DNA of 64,000 bases from Actinokineospora iranica. GTDB lineage: Bacteria; Actinomycetota; Actinomycetes; Mycobacteriales; Pseudonocardiaceae. The notes under the pieces were generated by a model. The model made no database searches, was not told the origin of the DNA, and saw only the letters and a program-made list of their open reading frames with translations. Shown piece by piece: positions 11,144 to 20,184 of this stretch. Numbering within the stretch: position 1 is the first letter of the stretch; each line of letters begins with the position of its first letter. The stretch spans positions 62,001-126,000 of the forward strand of contig NZ_FMZZ01000016.1 of the NCBI RefSeq assembly GCF_900101685.1, written 5' to 3'. The translations under genes were made by a program, and so were the position numbers.

Positions 11144-11556
11144 TCGGTGGCGATTCCCGCGACGTCGACCTTGGCGACGTCGCGGGCGCGCAGCCAGTCG
11201 GCCAGCGACAGCCCGTCGGGGCCGACGCCCTCGAAGCCGGAGTAGGCCGCGGTGTAGGCGCCCTTGGAGAACACCGCGCCGATCGGGGCCACGTCCAGCG
11301 CCGGGTGGAACGCGGCGCCCGCCGTGTCGACCACGCAGTGCACGGGCCAGGAGTCGACGTAGTCCGGGGTGTCGCTGAAGTGCGGGCCGGGGTCGATGTG
11401 GAAGTCGCGGGTGGCGACCACGTGGTCGTACCGGGTCGCGGCCATGTGCTCGCTGATCGCGGCCGCGACCTTGGCGCCGCCGGTGACGGCCAGCGAGCCG
11501 CCCTCGCAGAAGTCGACTTGGACGTCCACCACGATTAACGCGGTCCGGTTGGTCAT
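10981..11556 (-). CDS. pncA: Nicotinamidase
   Basis: It hydrolyses nicotinamide to nicotinate in NAD salvage. The 191-residue isochorismatase-fold protein shows the full catalytic set: D11 (VVDVQVDF), K98 (FSKGAY) and C140 (ATDHCVRA). It also has metal ligands D51, H53 and H59 (RDFHIDPGPH). In M. tuberculosis the homologue activates pyrazinamide. The start overlaps the stop of pncB by four bases (ATGA), so the two are translationally coupled and pncA is the second gene. Its 3' end overlaps the extended wecB frame on the other strand by 163 bp. Confidence 0.95.
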   Translation of the reverse strand: MTNRTALIVVDVQVDFCEGGSLAVTGGAKVAAAISEHMAATRYDHVVATRDFHIDPGPHFSDTPDYVDSWPVHCVVDTAGAAFHPALDVAPIGAVFSKGAYTAAYSGFEGVGPDGLSLADWLRARDVAKVDVAGIATDHCVRATAFDAAAAGFATTVLLDLTAGVSAPTVETALARLREAEVALVGTPNVG

Positions 11557-12878
11557 GCCTGCTCCTGGTGCGGGTAGACGGTCGGGATGGCGGGCTCGCC
11601 CGCGGAGAGCTTGAGTCCCTCCCACGGCAGGCTTACCAGGCCCTGACGGACCCGCTGCCTACTTTCCTCCAGATTGGGCAGCCCGGACACAGGTTGCCCC
11701 TTACGCATAAGAGGGATTTGCAGCTCCCGGTCATGCTCTCCGCGCTCAGGGGCGGGCGCGTCGGCCAGGTAGACCACCTCTTCGAGAGCGGTGCCGGTCG
11801 GCTTGTGCCTGCGCAGCGCCAGCTTCCGCCCGCCGCGGGACTCCTTGTGCGAGCTGCGCTTGGCCACCGGGCGCCCGTCGACCTCCACGAGCTTGTAGAC
11901 CATGCCCGCGGTAGGCGCGCCCGAGCCGGTCACCAGCGACGTCCCCACCCCGTACGCGTCGACCGGCTCGGCGCGCAGCGCGGCGATGGCGTACTCGTCG
12001 AGGTCGCCGGACACCACGATCCGGGTCTGGATCGCGCCGAGCTTGTCGAGCTGCTCGCGGGCCTGGCGGGCGAGCACGCCAACGTCGCCGGAGTCGATGC
12101 GGATCGCGCCGAGCCCGGTGCCCGCGACCTCGATGGCGGTCTCGATGCCGTGGGTGATGTCGTAGGTGTCGACCAGCAGCGTCGTGTCCGGGCCGAGAGC
12201 GGCCACCTGCGCCTCGAACGCGGCCCGCTCGCTGTCGTGCAGCAGGGTGAACGCGTGCGCGCAGGTGCCCGCGGTGGGGATGGCGAACGTGCGGCCGGAC
12301 TCCAGATTGGACGTCGTGGCGAACCCGGCCAGGTAAGCGGCCCGCGCCGAGGCGACCGCGGCGCGCTCGTGCGTGCGGCGGGAGCCCATCTCGATGATCG
12401 GGCGGCCGTTGGCCGCGCTCGCCATCCGCGCGCCCGCCGAGACGATCGCGCTGTCGTGGTTGAGGATCGACAGCACCAGGGTCTCCAAGACCACCGCGTC
12501 GGCGAACGTGCCGCGCACGGTCAGGACCGGGGACCCGGGGAAGTACAGCTCGCCTTCCGGGTAGCCGTCTACGTCGCCCTGGAACCGGTAGTCGGCCAAC
12601 CAGGACAGCGTGGCCTCGTCCACCACTCGGGTGTCGCGCAAGTGGTGGATCTCGGCGGCGCCGAACCGGAACTCCGCGATCGCGTCGAGTACCCGCTGTG
12701 TCCCGCCGACCACCCCGTAGCGCCTGCCGTCGGGCAGCCGCCTGGTGAAGGTCTCGAACACGCACGAGCGCTCGCCTGTGCCGTCGCTCAGGGCCGCTGC
12801 CAGCATCGTCAGTTCGTAGTGGTCGGTCAGCAGCGCGGTGCTCGGCGTCGGCGCGGCGCTGGAGAGGTTCACGGCCAT
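11553..12878 (-). CDS. pncB: Nicotinate phosphoribosyltransferase
   Basis: It converts nicotinate and PRPP to nicotinate mononucleotide using ATP, the step after PncA. The 441-residue protein matches the family from LLTDHYELTMLAAAL onward. It has FETFTRRLPDGRRYGV, the catalytic/phosphoribosyl region IRIDSGD and VSGDLDEY, and GVGTSLVTGSGAPTAGMVYK near the C-terminus. ATG 12878 begins MAVNLSS. pncB and pncA together form a two-gene nicotinamide-to-NaMN operon, divergent from clpS as pncB1 is from clpS in M. tuberculosis. No NAD-repressor site was recognised in the 118-bp divergent gap. Confidence 0.95.
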   Translation of the reverse strand: MAVNLSSAAPTPSTALLTDHYELTMLAAALSDGTGERSCVFETFTRRLPDGRRYGVVGGTQRVLDAIAEFRFGAAEIHHLRDTRVVDEATLSWLADYRFQGDVDGYPEGELYFPGSPVLTVRGTFADAVVLETLVLSILNHDSAIVSAGARMASAANGRPIIEMGSRRTHERAAVASARAAYLAGFATTSNLESGRTFAIPTAGTCAHAFTLLHDSERAAFEAQVAALGPDTTLLVDTYDITHGIETAIEVAGTGLGAIRIDSGDVGVLARQAREQLDKLGAIQTRIVVSGDLDEYAIAALRAEPVDAYGVGTSLVTGSGAPTAGMVYKLVEVDGRPVAKRSSHKESRGGRKLALRRHKPTGTALEEVVYLADAPAPERGEHDRELQIPLMRKGQPVSGLPNLEESRQRVRQGLVSLPWEGLKLSAGEPAIPTVYPHQEQA

Positions 12879-12996
12879 GGTCGGTGAGCCTAGGCGGCGG
12901 CTCTTGACCACTCGGCGGCGCGATCGGGGAAAGTCGTACTCCGAACGAATGAAGATCCGCCGTACCGGTCGAATCCGGTCATGCCACCATTGACAC

Positions 12997-13296
12997 ATGA
13001 CCGCAGCCGTCGACATGGAGCAGACGCAGGCCACCCCTGCCGGTGCCGAGATCGTGTCCGAGGACAGACCGTGGCAGACGGTCGTCTGGAACGACCCGGT
13101 CAACCTGATGTCGTACGTGACCTACGTCTTCCAGAAGCTGTTCGGATACAGCCGCGACAAGGCGACCAAGCTCATGCTCGACGTCCATCACGAGGGCAAG
13201 GCCATCGTGTCGTCGGGCTCCAAGGAGAAGGTGGAGGCGGATGTCGCGAAGCTGCACGCGGCAGGCCTCTGGGCGACGATGGAACACACCTCGTGA
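12997..13296 (+). CDS. clpS: ATP-dependent Clp protease adaptor ClpS
   Basis: This 99-residue adaptor binds the N-domain of ClpC/ClpA and delivers N-degron substrates. The core domain carries [18 protein letters not shown], where the Asn-Asp pair and the Met line the N-end pocket, and [12 protein letters not shown] with the pocket histidine. A 24-residue flexible N-terminal tail precedes it, as expected of a ClpS. It overlaps the following DUF2017 gene by four bases (GTGA). The clpS-DUF2017 pairing is conserved in actinobacteria. Confidence 0.95.
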   Translation: MTAAVDMEQTQATPAGAEIVSEDRPWQTVVWNDPVNLMSYVTYVFQKLFGYSRDKATKLMLDVHHEGKAIVSSGSKEKVEADVAKLHAAGLWATMEHTS

Positions 13297-13853
13297 AACC
13301 GTGGAAGCGCAAGGGCGACAAGGTCTACGCCGACATCGATAGGCAGGAGGCCGCGGTGTTACGCGGTCTGGTGTCGCAGATCGACGACATGCTGCGCGCC
13401 CGCATCGAAGAGGCTCCGCAGGACGAGCTGGCCGAGCTGACCGGCATCCGCACCGGGCCGTCGACCTCGCCGGACGACCCGATCCTGTCGCGGCTGCTGC
13501 CCGACTTCCACCGGCTTGACGACGACAACCCCAGCAAGGCCGACCTCGACTCGGCCGCGGTGCTGCGCTCGCTGCACGAGCCCACCCTGCTCGACCTCAA
13601 GACCGGGGTGGCGGGCGTGGTCATGGAGACCTGCCCGATGTACGGCGGCGGCATCCGGCTGTCGCTGGAGCAGGCCGAGGCGTGGCTGTCCGCGCTCAAC
13701 GACGTGCGGCTCGCGCTCGGGACCGCGATCGAGGTCACCGAGGACATGCCCGACGAGCTGCCCGAGGACGACCCGCGCAGCCCCCACCTGGCGGTTTACC
13801 ACTGGCTGACCTGGGTGCAAGAGTCGATGGTCCAAGCGCTTACCGCGGAATAG
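13293..13853 (+). CDS. DUF2017 family protein
   Basis: The 186-residue soluble protein begins [19 protein letters not shown] and is mostly helical. It matches the actinobacterial DUF2017 family that sits directly after clpS (Rv1332 position). The biochemical function is not established; coupling to clpS suggests a link to regulated proteolysis. The middle shows [20 protein letters not shown] followed by [21 protein letters not shown], the most characteristic part of the family. Confidence 0.88.
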   Translation: MKPWKRKGDKVYADIDRQEAAVLRGLVSQIDDMLRARIEEAPQDELAELTGIRTGPSTSPDDPILSRLLPDFHRLDDDNPSKADLDSAAVLRSLHEPTLLDLKTGVAGVVMETCPMYGGGIRLSLEQAEAWLSALNDVRLALGTAIEVTEDMPDELPEDDPRSPHLAVYHWLTWVQESMVQALTAE

Positions 13854-13878
13854 AGGCGCACGGGAATGACGCGCGGGG

Positions 13879-14841
13879 ATGACGCATAACGCCATCACGG
13901 ACGTCGCGGGCGTCCGGGTCGGGCACCACCACCGTCTCGGCGACGGCTGGGCCACCGGGACGACCGTGGTCCTGCTTCCCGAGGGCACGGTAGGCGGGGT
14001 CGAAGGCCGTGGCGGGGCGCCGGGCACCCGGGAGACCGACCTGCTCGCCCCGGAGAACCTGGTGCGCAGGGTCGACGCCGTCTGCCTGTCCGGTGGCAGC
14101 GCTTACGGGCTCGCGGCGGCCGACGGGGTCACCCGCTGGCTCGGCGAGCGCGGCCGCGGTTTCCGGGTGGGCGACGAGCCGCACGAGGTCGTGCCGATCG
14201 TGCCCGCCGCCGTCGTCTTCGACTTACCGCGCAGCTCTTGGGGCAACCGGCCGGACGCGGAGTTCGGCTACCTCGCCTGCGAGAGGGCTACCGACGGACC
14301 GGTAGACGAGGGCAGCGTCGGGGCCGGGGCGGGCGCCCGCGCCGGATCGCTCAAGGGCGGGGTCGGCACCGCCAGCATCCGGGTGGGACCCGTCACCTTG
14401 GGCGCGTTGGCCGTGGTCAACGCGCGCGGGGAAGCGGTCGACCTGTCCACCGGCGGGCTGTGGGCCGCGGACATCGGCCTGGCCGACGAGTTCCCGCCCG
14501 CCGCCGGATACGCCGCCGACATCGATGTCCCCCTCAGATCCGACCTGAACACCACCGTCGGCGTCGTCGCCGTGGACGCCGCGCTGGACAAGGCCGAGTG
14601 CCGCCGCCTCGCCATGGCCGCCCAGGACGGCCTGGCCCGCGCGCTCCGGCCCGCCCACTCCCTGTTCGACGGCGACACCGTCTTCGCCGCTGCCACCGGG
14701 GTCCACCCGGTCACCGGGGCGGCCGACCTGGACGACCTCTACGCTGCTGCCGCGGACGTCTTCGCCAGGGCGGTCGCGCGGGGCGTGCTCGCCGCGACCA
14801 CCGTCGGCGGCCTGCGCGCGTATCGCGACTTCTGGGCGTGA
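13879..14841 (+). CDS. P1 family (DmpA-like) self-processing peptidase
   Basis: The 320-residue protein belongs to the DmpA/BapA beta-aminopeptidase family, which cuts itself to expose an N-terminal nucleophile. The likely cleavage is before the Thr in SDLNTTVGVVAV. Other conserved segments are ITDVAGVRVGHHH, VCLSGGSAYGLAAADGV and GAGAGARAGSLKGGVGTAS. It corresponds to Rv1333 in the same gene order. The family cleaves N-terminal D- or beta-amino acids from small peptides; the physiological substrate in actinobacteria is not known to me. It begins 25 bp after DUF2017. Confidence 0.88.
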   Translation: MTHNAITDVAGVRVGHHHRLGDGWATGTTVVLLPEGTVGGVEGRGGAPGTRETDLLAPENLVRRVDAVCLSGGSAYGLAAADGVTRWLGERGRGFRVGDEPHEVVPIVPAAVVFDLPRSSWGNRPDAEFGYLACERATDGPVDEGSVGAGAGARAGSLKGGVGTASIRVGPVTLGALAVVNARGEAVDLSTGGLWAADIGLADEFPPAAGYAADIDVPLRSDLNTTVGVVAVDAALDKAECRRLAMAAQDGLARALRPAHSLFDGDTVFAAATGVHPVTGAADLDDLYAAAADVFARAVARGVLAATTVGGLRAYRDFWA

Positions 14842-14866
14842 CCGGCCTCCCACATGCGGTCTCTCA

Positions 14867-14897
14867 CCTACTGGGAGGTCGCTAACCACCCAGTAGG
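14867..14897. promoter_or_regulatory. Operator-like inverted repeat over the mec promoter
   Basis: CCTACTGGG (14867-14875) and CCCAGTAGG (14889-14897) form a perfect 9-bp inverted repeat with half-site centres 22 bp apart, two helical turns. The right half contains most of TAGGAT (14894-14899), which lies seven bases before the GTG of mec and fits a -10 hexamer of a leaderless transcript. The left half falls at the expected -35. The arrangement suggests a dimeric regulator controlling mec-cysO-cysM; an RNA hairpin is the alternative. Confidence 0.5.
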
Positions 14898-14906
14898 ATG
14901 GGTTCC

Positions 14907-15359
14907 GTGCTGAAGATCCGCCGGGACCTCGTGGACGCGATGGTGGCCCACGCCCGCCGTGACCACCCCGACGAGGCGTGCGGCGTGATCGCGGGCCCCG
15001 AGGGGTCCGACCGCCCGGAGCGGTTCATCCCCATGCTGAACGCGGCGCGCTCGCCCACGTTCTACGAGTTCGACTCAGCCGACCTGCTCAAGCTCTACCG
15101 CGAGATGGACGCCAACGACGAGGTGCCGGTGGTCATCTACCACTCGCACACCGCCACCGAGGCGTACCCGTCGCGCACGGACGTCTCTTACGCCTCCGAG
15201 CCGAACGCGCACTACGTGCTGGTGTCCACTCGCGACCCCGAGAAGCACGAGATCCGGTCGTTCGGGATCGTCGACGGCGTCATCACCGAAGAGCCCATCG
15301 AGGTGGTCGAGTCCTACCGGTTCGCCCACACCGGCCCGGACGACGTCCCCGAGCAGTGA
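14907..15359 (+). CDS. mec: JAMM/Mov34 zinc peptidase Mec (CysO-cysteine hydrolase)
   Basis: It releases cysteine from the CysO-cysteine adduct. The 150-residue protein carries the JAMM metal site: E23 (HPDEACGV), then H79 and H81 in YHSHTATEAYPSRTD, with S89 and D92 completing the motif. GTG 14907 (VLKIRRDL) is preferred over ATG 14898 because homologues begin in the same way, and because AGGA or a leaderless -10 (TAGGAT) is correctly spaced for it. It heads the mec-cysO-cysM group, conserved in order with Rv1334-Rv1336. An inverted repeat covers its promoter. Confidence 0.93.
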   Translation: MLKIRRDLVDAMVAHARRDHPDEACGVIAGPEGSDRPERFIPMLNAARSPTFYEFDSADLLKLYREMDANDEVPVVIYHSHTATEAYPSRTDVSYASEPNAHYVLVSTRDPEKHEIRSFGIVDGVITEEPIEVVESYRFAHTGPDDVPEQ

Positions 15360-15381
15360 GTTTCCGCGCGGGGCGGAATAA

Positions 15382-16689
<1,308 letters not shown>

Positions 16690-16914
16690 TCACCCCGCGA
16701 ACGCGGTAGTGGGATGGCCTGCGCCCGCGCCGGGGAAGACCAGGACAGAACCGGCTAACGGCTGCTCGGATAGCTGGGCCTCGGCAAGACCCCGGCGGGC
16801 CGTGGTGACGTAGAGGTCGGGGCCGCCGAAACAGCACGCGGTGGCCCCACCCGCGTCAGTCTGGGAGACGGCCTGAACACCACCGTCGTGGTACGAATCC
16901 GCAGGCAGCCGCAT
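16690..16914 (-). pseudogene. SMP-30 C-terminal fragment (partial duplicate)
   Basis: Seventy-four codons end in a near copy of the last 50 residues of the intact SMP-30 gene at 20185-21036 (ACCFGGPDL, YVTTARRGL, EAQLSEQPLAGSVLVFPGAG, GHPTTAFAG). The two copies differ by scattered substitutions and by a three-residue deletion here (the TDL between PDL and YVT), so they are diverged rather than freshly duplicated. Upstream residues (MRLPADSYHDGG) may be SMP-30-like. The ATG at 16914 overlaps the stop of the Imm1 gene (ATGA), so the remnant could still be translated by coupling. It lacks the metal-binding blades and cannot be an active lactonase. Confidence 0.75.
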
Positions 16915-17426
16915 CACCCGCAGGCGATCTGGCCGTTGCCGTCCAGGCTCCACGCGGTGCGGTTGATCGGCATCCAGTCGACAGACGTCGGCCGCTTGCC
17001 GGTGTCGACCCATTCCAAGACGACGTCGTGCAGTTCGCGCAGAGGCATGACCGAGGCCGGGGGGAACCAGGTGTCGGTCTCCTGGTCGTAGTAGATCGGT
17101 GGCGGGTCCTCGATCGGGTTCGGCCGCAGCGCCGCCCAACTCCAGTCCGCGCCGTCCGGCACGGTTTCGTCAACGAACACCGCGCCTCCGAACTTGTAGT
17201 AGAAGCCGACGCGGAGCCACCTCCGCACGGGTGGCCCATCCACGATCCACATCGGCCGGTCGGCGACATAGAAGAAGGCCGTCGAGTGGTTGCGGGCGTC
17301 GACACCGTCAAGCCCGGGATCGCGCAGCATCGCGTCTACCAGCGCGCGCCGCTGCGCTTCGTGGGTTGCCACGATGAACGGGTCCGCGCTATAGCCGCCG
17401 TGACCAGTGACGATGTGGTCGGTCAT
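16914..17426 (-). CDS. Imm1-family immunity protein
   Basis: The 170-residue soluble protein matches the Imm1 immunity family as I know it. Features are WIVDGPPVRRWLRVGFYYKFGG in the N-terminal half, then IYYDQETDTWFPPASVMPL, LHDVVLEWVDTGKRPTSVDW and the final Trp-rich strand. Imm1 proteins are usually encoded just downstream of nucleic-acid deaminase toxins. Here the gene begins 15 bp after the DddA-like deaminase on the same strand, which is exactly that order. The likely role is to bind and block the deaminase in the cytoplasm. Family call by eye; an HMM would settle it. Confidence 0.75.
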   Translation of the reverse strand: MTDHIVTGHGGYSADPFIVATHEAQRRALVDAMLRDPGLDGVDARNHSTAFFYVADRPMWIVDGPPVRRWLRVGFYYKFGGAVFVDETVPDGADWSWAALRPNPIEDPPPIYYDQETDTWFPPASVMPLRELHDVVLEWVDTGKRPTSVDWMPINRTAWSLDGNGQIACG

Positions 17427-17441
17427 CCGGTAACTACTCCT

Positions 17442-18035
17442 CTACTTGCCGACGAACGTCTCGAACTTACGGGTTCCGGGATCCCACACGTGCAGTTCGG
17501 CTCCACCCGGCAACACCATGGGCAATGCCTGGCGACACCCGAAGCCTTGTCCCGGCTGGTAGGAGCATGTCCCTCCGGTGTTGTTGGTGATCAGGACGGC
17601 TTCCTTGGCGTTGCCGTCGCGCATCCGTGCGGCGACCTTGACCTCGACGTGTGTGGCAACGGGATGGGTACCATCCTTGGCCGCTGGCGCCCCCTGGCTC
17701 TGGAGGATGGCGGCTGCTTTCTCCGCGTCGCCGTCTATCCCGCTGGTGAACACGTGCTCGGTGCCGTCCTCGTCGTAGGACAGCCCGGTGGTGCGCTTCC
17801 GATCCTTGATCGTCTCGTATCGTGCCGCTGCCCACTGGTTGTCACTGGCGGCTACCTTGACGCTGGACGGGCAGTGCTCATCGGCGGCCTGCGCGCTGGG
17901 CAGCCAGGACGACGGGCCGCAGCCGAACTTCGCGCCGCAGCCCGGTGCGAACACGTTGAGCACGAGGAACGCCAGCGCGGCAGCCACCAGGATTTTGAGG
18001 ATGAAGCCGAGCCCGGAGTTCGTCCTGGTCGCCAT
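17442..18035 (-). CDS. Membrane-anchored DddA-like (SCP1.201-type) deaminase toxin
   Basis: The 197-residue protein has one N-terminal membrane helix (residues about 10-30, followed by PGCGAKFGCG) and a C-terminal deaminase domain from about residue 75. Zinc-site residues are H129 and E131 in ATHVEVKVAARMRD, and C157 and C167 in NNTGGTCSYQPGQGFGC. These are followed by LPMVLPGGAELHVW, the end motif of the SCP1.201/DddA family. DddA itself has HVEG..ALFMR, NN..GTCGFC and TLLP in the same order. That family deaminates cytosine, in DddA on double-stranded DNA; the substrate here is unproven. Most relatives are C-terminal domains of large polymorphic toxins, so a free-standing 20-kDa protein with only a membrane anchor is unusual. 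An Imm1 gene follows after 15 bp. Confidence 0.78.
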   Translation of the reverse strand: MATRTNSGLGFILKILVAAALAFLVLNVFAPGCGAKFGCGPSSWLPSAQAADEHCPSSVKVAASDNQWAAARYETIKDRKRTTGLSYDEDGTEHVFTSGIDGDAEKAAAILQSQGAPAAKDGTHPVATHVEVKVAARMRDGNAKEAVLITNNTGGTCSYQPGQGFGCRQALPMVLPGGAELHVWDPGTRKFETFVGK

Positions 18036-18138
18036 CGTGAACCTTCCGCCGTTCCCCAGTCGATAAAGGATGCTGATCGGATGGGACGACGAAACGGTCC
18101 GGTTCAGATAGCTCTGAATGGGCAGTCTTACCGGCTAC

Positions 18139-18242
18139 TCTTCGTCGTGGCCGACGAGGGGCTGGAAGACACGTCGACCGGCGCGTACAGCGGTTCCCTT
18201 GACGAGGCGTCCGAGCGGTTGGACGACCACCTCTGGGCGTGA
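18139..18242 (+). pseudogene. cysM 3'-end remnant
   Basis: The reading frame FVVADEGLEDTSTGAYSG...[13 protein letters not shown] followed by TGA is a diverged copy of the last 34 codons of cysM (16586-16689). About ten codons differ. It has no start, PLP site or upstream body. It marks a recombination boundary between the deaminase/Imm1 insertion and the regulator insertion that follows. Confidence 0.85.
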
Positions 18243-18246
18243 CCGG

Positions 18247-18615
18247 TCAACGGTCGAGGATGGTGTAGTCGCCGATCAGCGCGTCCACGGGCAGGATCGA
18301 GCCCGGTGCCCCCGGCTCGCCCGGCGCGGGAACCTCCACCAACTCCCGGGCGATCTCGGCGATGCCATCGCCGTGCCGCATCCACACGATCCCGCCACCC
18401 CTGCCCGGCGCCACCCGTATTCCGAGCACGTGCCGATGCTCGAAGACGAAGACCGCGTCGGTGTAGTCCGGATGGGCGCGACTGGCCGCGACACCGAACA
18501 CGGCGCCTGGCTCGCTGAGCGAGTGGAAACCCCACCGGTTCCCGTTGGCGGGAAGGTCATTGAGTTCGGGAAAACAAGACAGGGCATCGGCTTGGGCAAT
18601 GGTGTCGTGCGGCAT
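18247..18615 (-). CDS. Hypothetical protein
   Basis: I do not recognise this 122-residue protein. ATG 18615 is chosen because AGGAG lies nine to ten bases upstream. It appears soluble, without a signal peptide. Its features are WGFHSLSEPGAVFGVAASRAH, FVFEHRHVLGIRVAPGRGGG and a Pro/Ala-rich linker before a C-terminal DALIGDYTILDR. It ends five bases from the cysM remnant and is divergent from the XRE-TPR regulator, with which it forms the second insertion at this locus. A regulator target or a small immunity-like protein are both possible. Confidence 0.65.
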   Translation of the reverse strand: MPHDTIAQADALSCFPELNDLPANGNRWGFHSLSEPGAVFGVAASRAHPDYTDAVFVFEHRHVLGIRVAPGRGGGIVWMRHGDGIAEIARELVEVPAPGEPGAPGSILPVDALIGDYTILDR

Positions 18616-18833
18616 CCGGTCCACTCCTGGTTTGGCTTCATGGTCTTGGGATCGAGCCTGGTCCTGGCGGCCCATTGCCGGAACAGAGGCCAAGGCGTGG
18701 ATCAAGACGTCGCTTGTCACGGCAGCGAGTCAGGGGTCAACCCGGAGGTTTGTGCGGAGAATTGGCACTCAACGGTCGGATACATCCACATCAAGCGCTA
18801 CTCTCCGAAACTGAACCTGCACGGAGGGAAGCT

Positions 18834-20162
18834 GTGTCACCGGAGCCCAATCGTCTGTTGCGGACGGCCCGCGAAGCCGTCGGGATGACTCAGGGGCAGC
18901 TCGCCGAGTCCGCCAACACCCGGGTTGAGCAGGCGACTGGCAAACCGGGGGCGATGGATGCCGACTACATCGGCAAGTTGGAACGGGGAGTGCACCGGTG
19001 GCCCAATCGGCAGTACCGCGCTGCGCTGCGCCTGGCGCTGCGTCGCCAGTCCGACGCCGAACTCGGCTTCTTCAGCACCCGTTCCAGGGCCGCTACCGTG
19101 GAGCGCGGTCCTCGGCATGTGGATGGAGGGGATGACGTGGAACGCAAAGCCTTCCTGCGCGTCTTGGCGGGTTCGGTCGCAGGCCTCGCTTTCAGTGATC
19201 CCTTGAACGACTTCGCGGCCAGGAGCGCCCAAGGGCGCGTCGGTCAAGCGGAGGTCGACCAAGTGCGCTCCCTCGCCCGCACGTTCGCTCAGCAGGACAA
19301 CGGGTTCGTGGGTGGTCTGTCGTCCGAGGCCGTGGTCGCCCAGCTCTCCACCTCGGCGGACCTGCTTGACGGCCGATTCTCCCTGGACGCGGTGCGGTGC
19401 GAGCTTTTCTCGGCGGTCGCCGAACTCGCCGACGTCGCGGGGGGCATGTGCTTCGACGCGGGTGCCGCCGCGCAGGCCGAGCGCTGTTTTCGTTTCGCGG
19501 TCGGCTGTGCCACCGAGGCGGGCGACTGGGCGATGCGCGCCAAGGGGCTCTCCGGCCTGGCCAACCTGGCGGTGCACCAGGGGCGGTCCGACGACGCTCT
19601 CAGCATGGCGGAGATGGCGTTGGTGCGGGCTGACCGCCTGACCCCCGTCACCCGAGCGGTGATGCATACCCGCCATGCCCGAGCGCTTGGCCTCAGCGGC
19701 AAGCGCCGCGAGTCCGACTGTCTGGCTGCCGTCCAGCAAGCCGAGGACCACTTCGCCGCTGGAAACGGGGACGAGCCGGAATGGATCTCCTATTACACGG
19801 CCGCTCACCTGGAACGCGACCTCGGGCGGGCGCTGTCGCACCTCGCGGTGAACGGCGGCGACCACATCCGGGCGCAGGCACGCCTCAGCGCCGCGATCGA
19901 ACGCTATCCACAGAAGCGATCTCGGGGTAAGACCCTGGCCATGGCCAACCTTGCCCACTGCACCATGGCCAGAGACGACCCTGAACGCGCCGTTGCCCTG
20001 GGGAATGAGGCACTGGACTCGTTGGGTCTTGTGCGTTCGGACCGGATATCCGAGACCCTGCGGCAGTTGCGGATCGCCGGACGGCGGTATCGGGACATGC
20101 CGTCGGTGCGGGAGCTGAACTACCGGGTGGACGTGGTGCTGCGTGCTTCCGTTCTCACTTGA
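18834..20162 (+). CDS. XRE-type HTH regulator with TPR-like helical domain
   Basis: The 442-residue protein has an N-terminal HTH (LLRTAREAVGMTQGQLAESAN..., DYIGKLERGVHRWP) and a linker with a hydrophobic ERKAFLRVLAGSVAGLAF segment. The rest is a helical-repeat domain of TPR type (for example AERCFRFAVGCATEAGDWAMRAKGLSGLANLAVHQ split over two helices). GTG 18834 follows GGAGGGA at suitable spacing. Proteins of this build are abundant in Pseudonocardiales and Streptomyces, are often next to small orphan genes, and probably sense a ligand or peptide through the TPRs. It is divergent from the 122-residue gene across 218 bp, so that gene may be its target. Confidence 0.85.
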   Translation: MSPEPNRLLRTAREAVGMTQGQLAESANTRVEQATGKPGAMDADYIGKLERGVHRWPNRQYRAALRLALRRQSDAELGFFSTRSRAATVERGPRHVDGGDDVERKAFLRVLAGSVAGLAFSDPLNDFAARSAQGRVGQAEVDQVRSLARTFAQQDNGFVGGLSSEAVVAQLSTSADLLDGRFSLDAVRCELFSAVAELADVAGGMCFDAGAAAQAERCFRFAVGCATEAGDWAMRAKGLSGLANLAVHQGRSDDALSMAEMALVRADRLTPVTRAVMHTRHARALGLSGKRRESDCLAAVQQAEDHFAAGNGDEPEWISYYTAAHLERDLGRALSHLAVNGGDHIRAQARLSAAIERYPQKRSRGKTLAMANLAHCTMARDDPERAVALGNEALDSLGLVRSDRISETLRQLRIAGRRYRDMPSVRELNYRVDVVLRASVLT

Positions 20163-20184
20163 CAGCCTGTTCAGGAAGGCGTGA

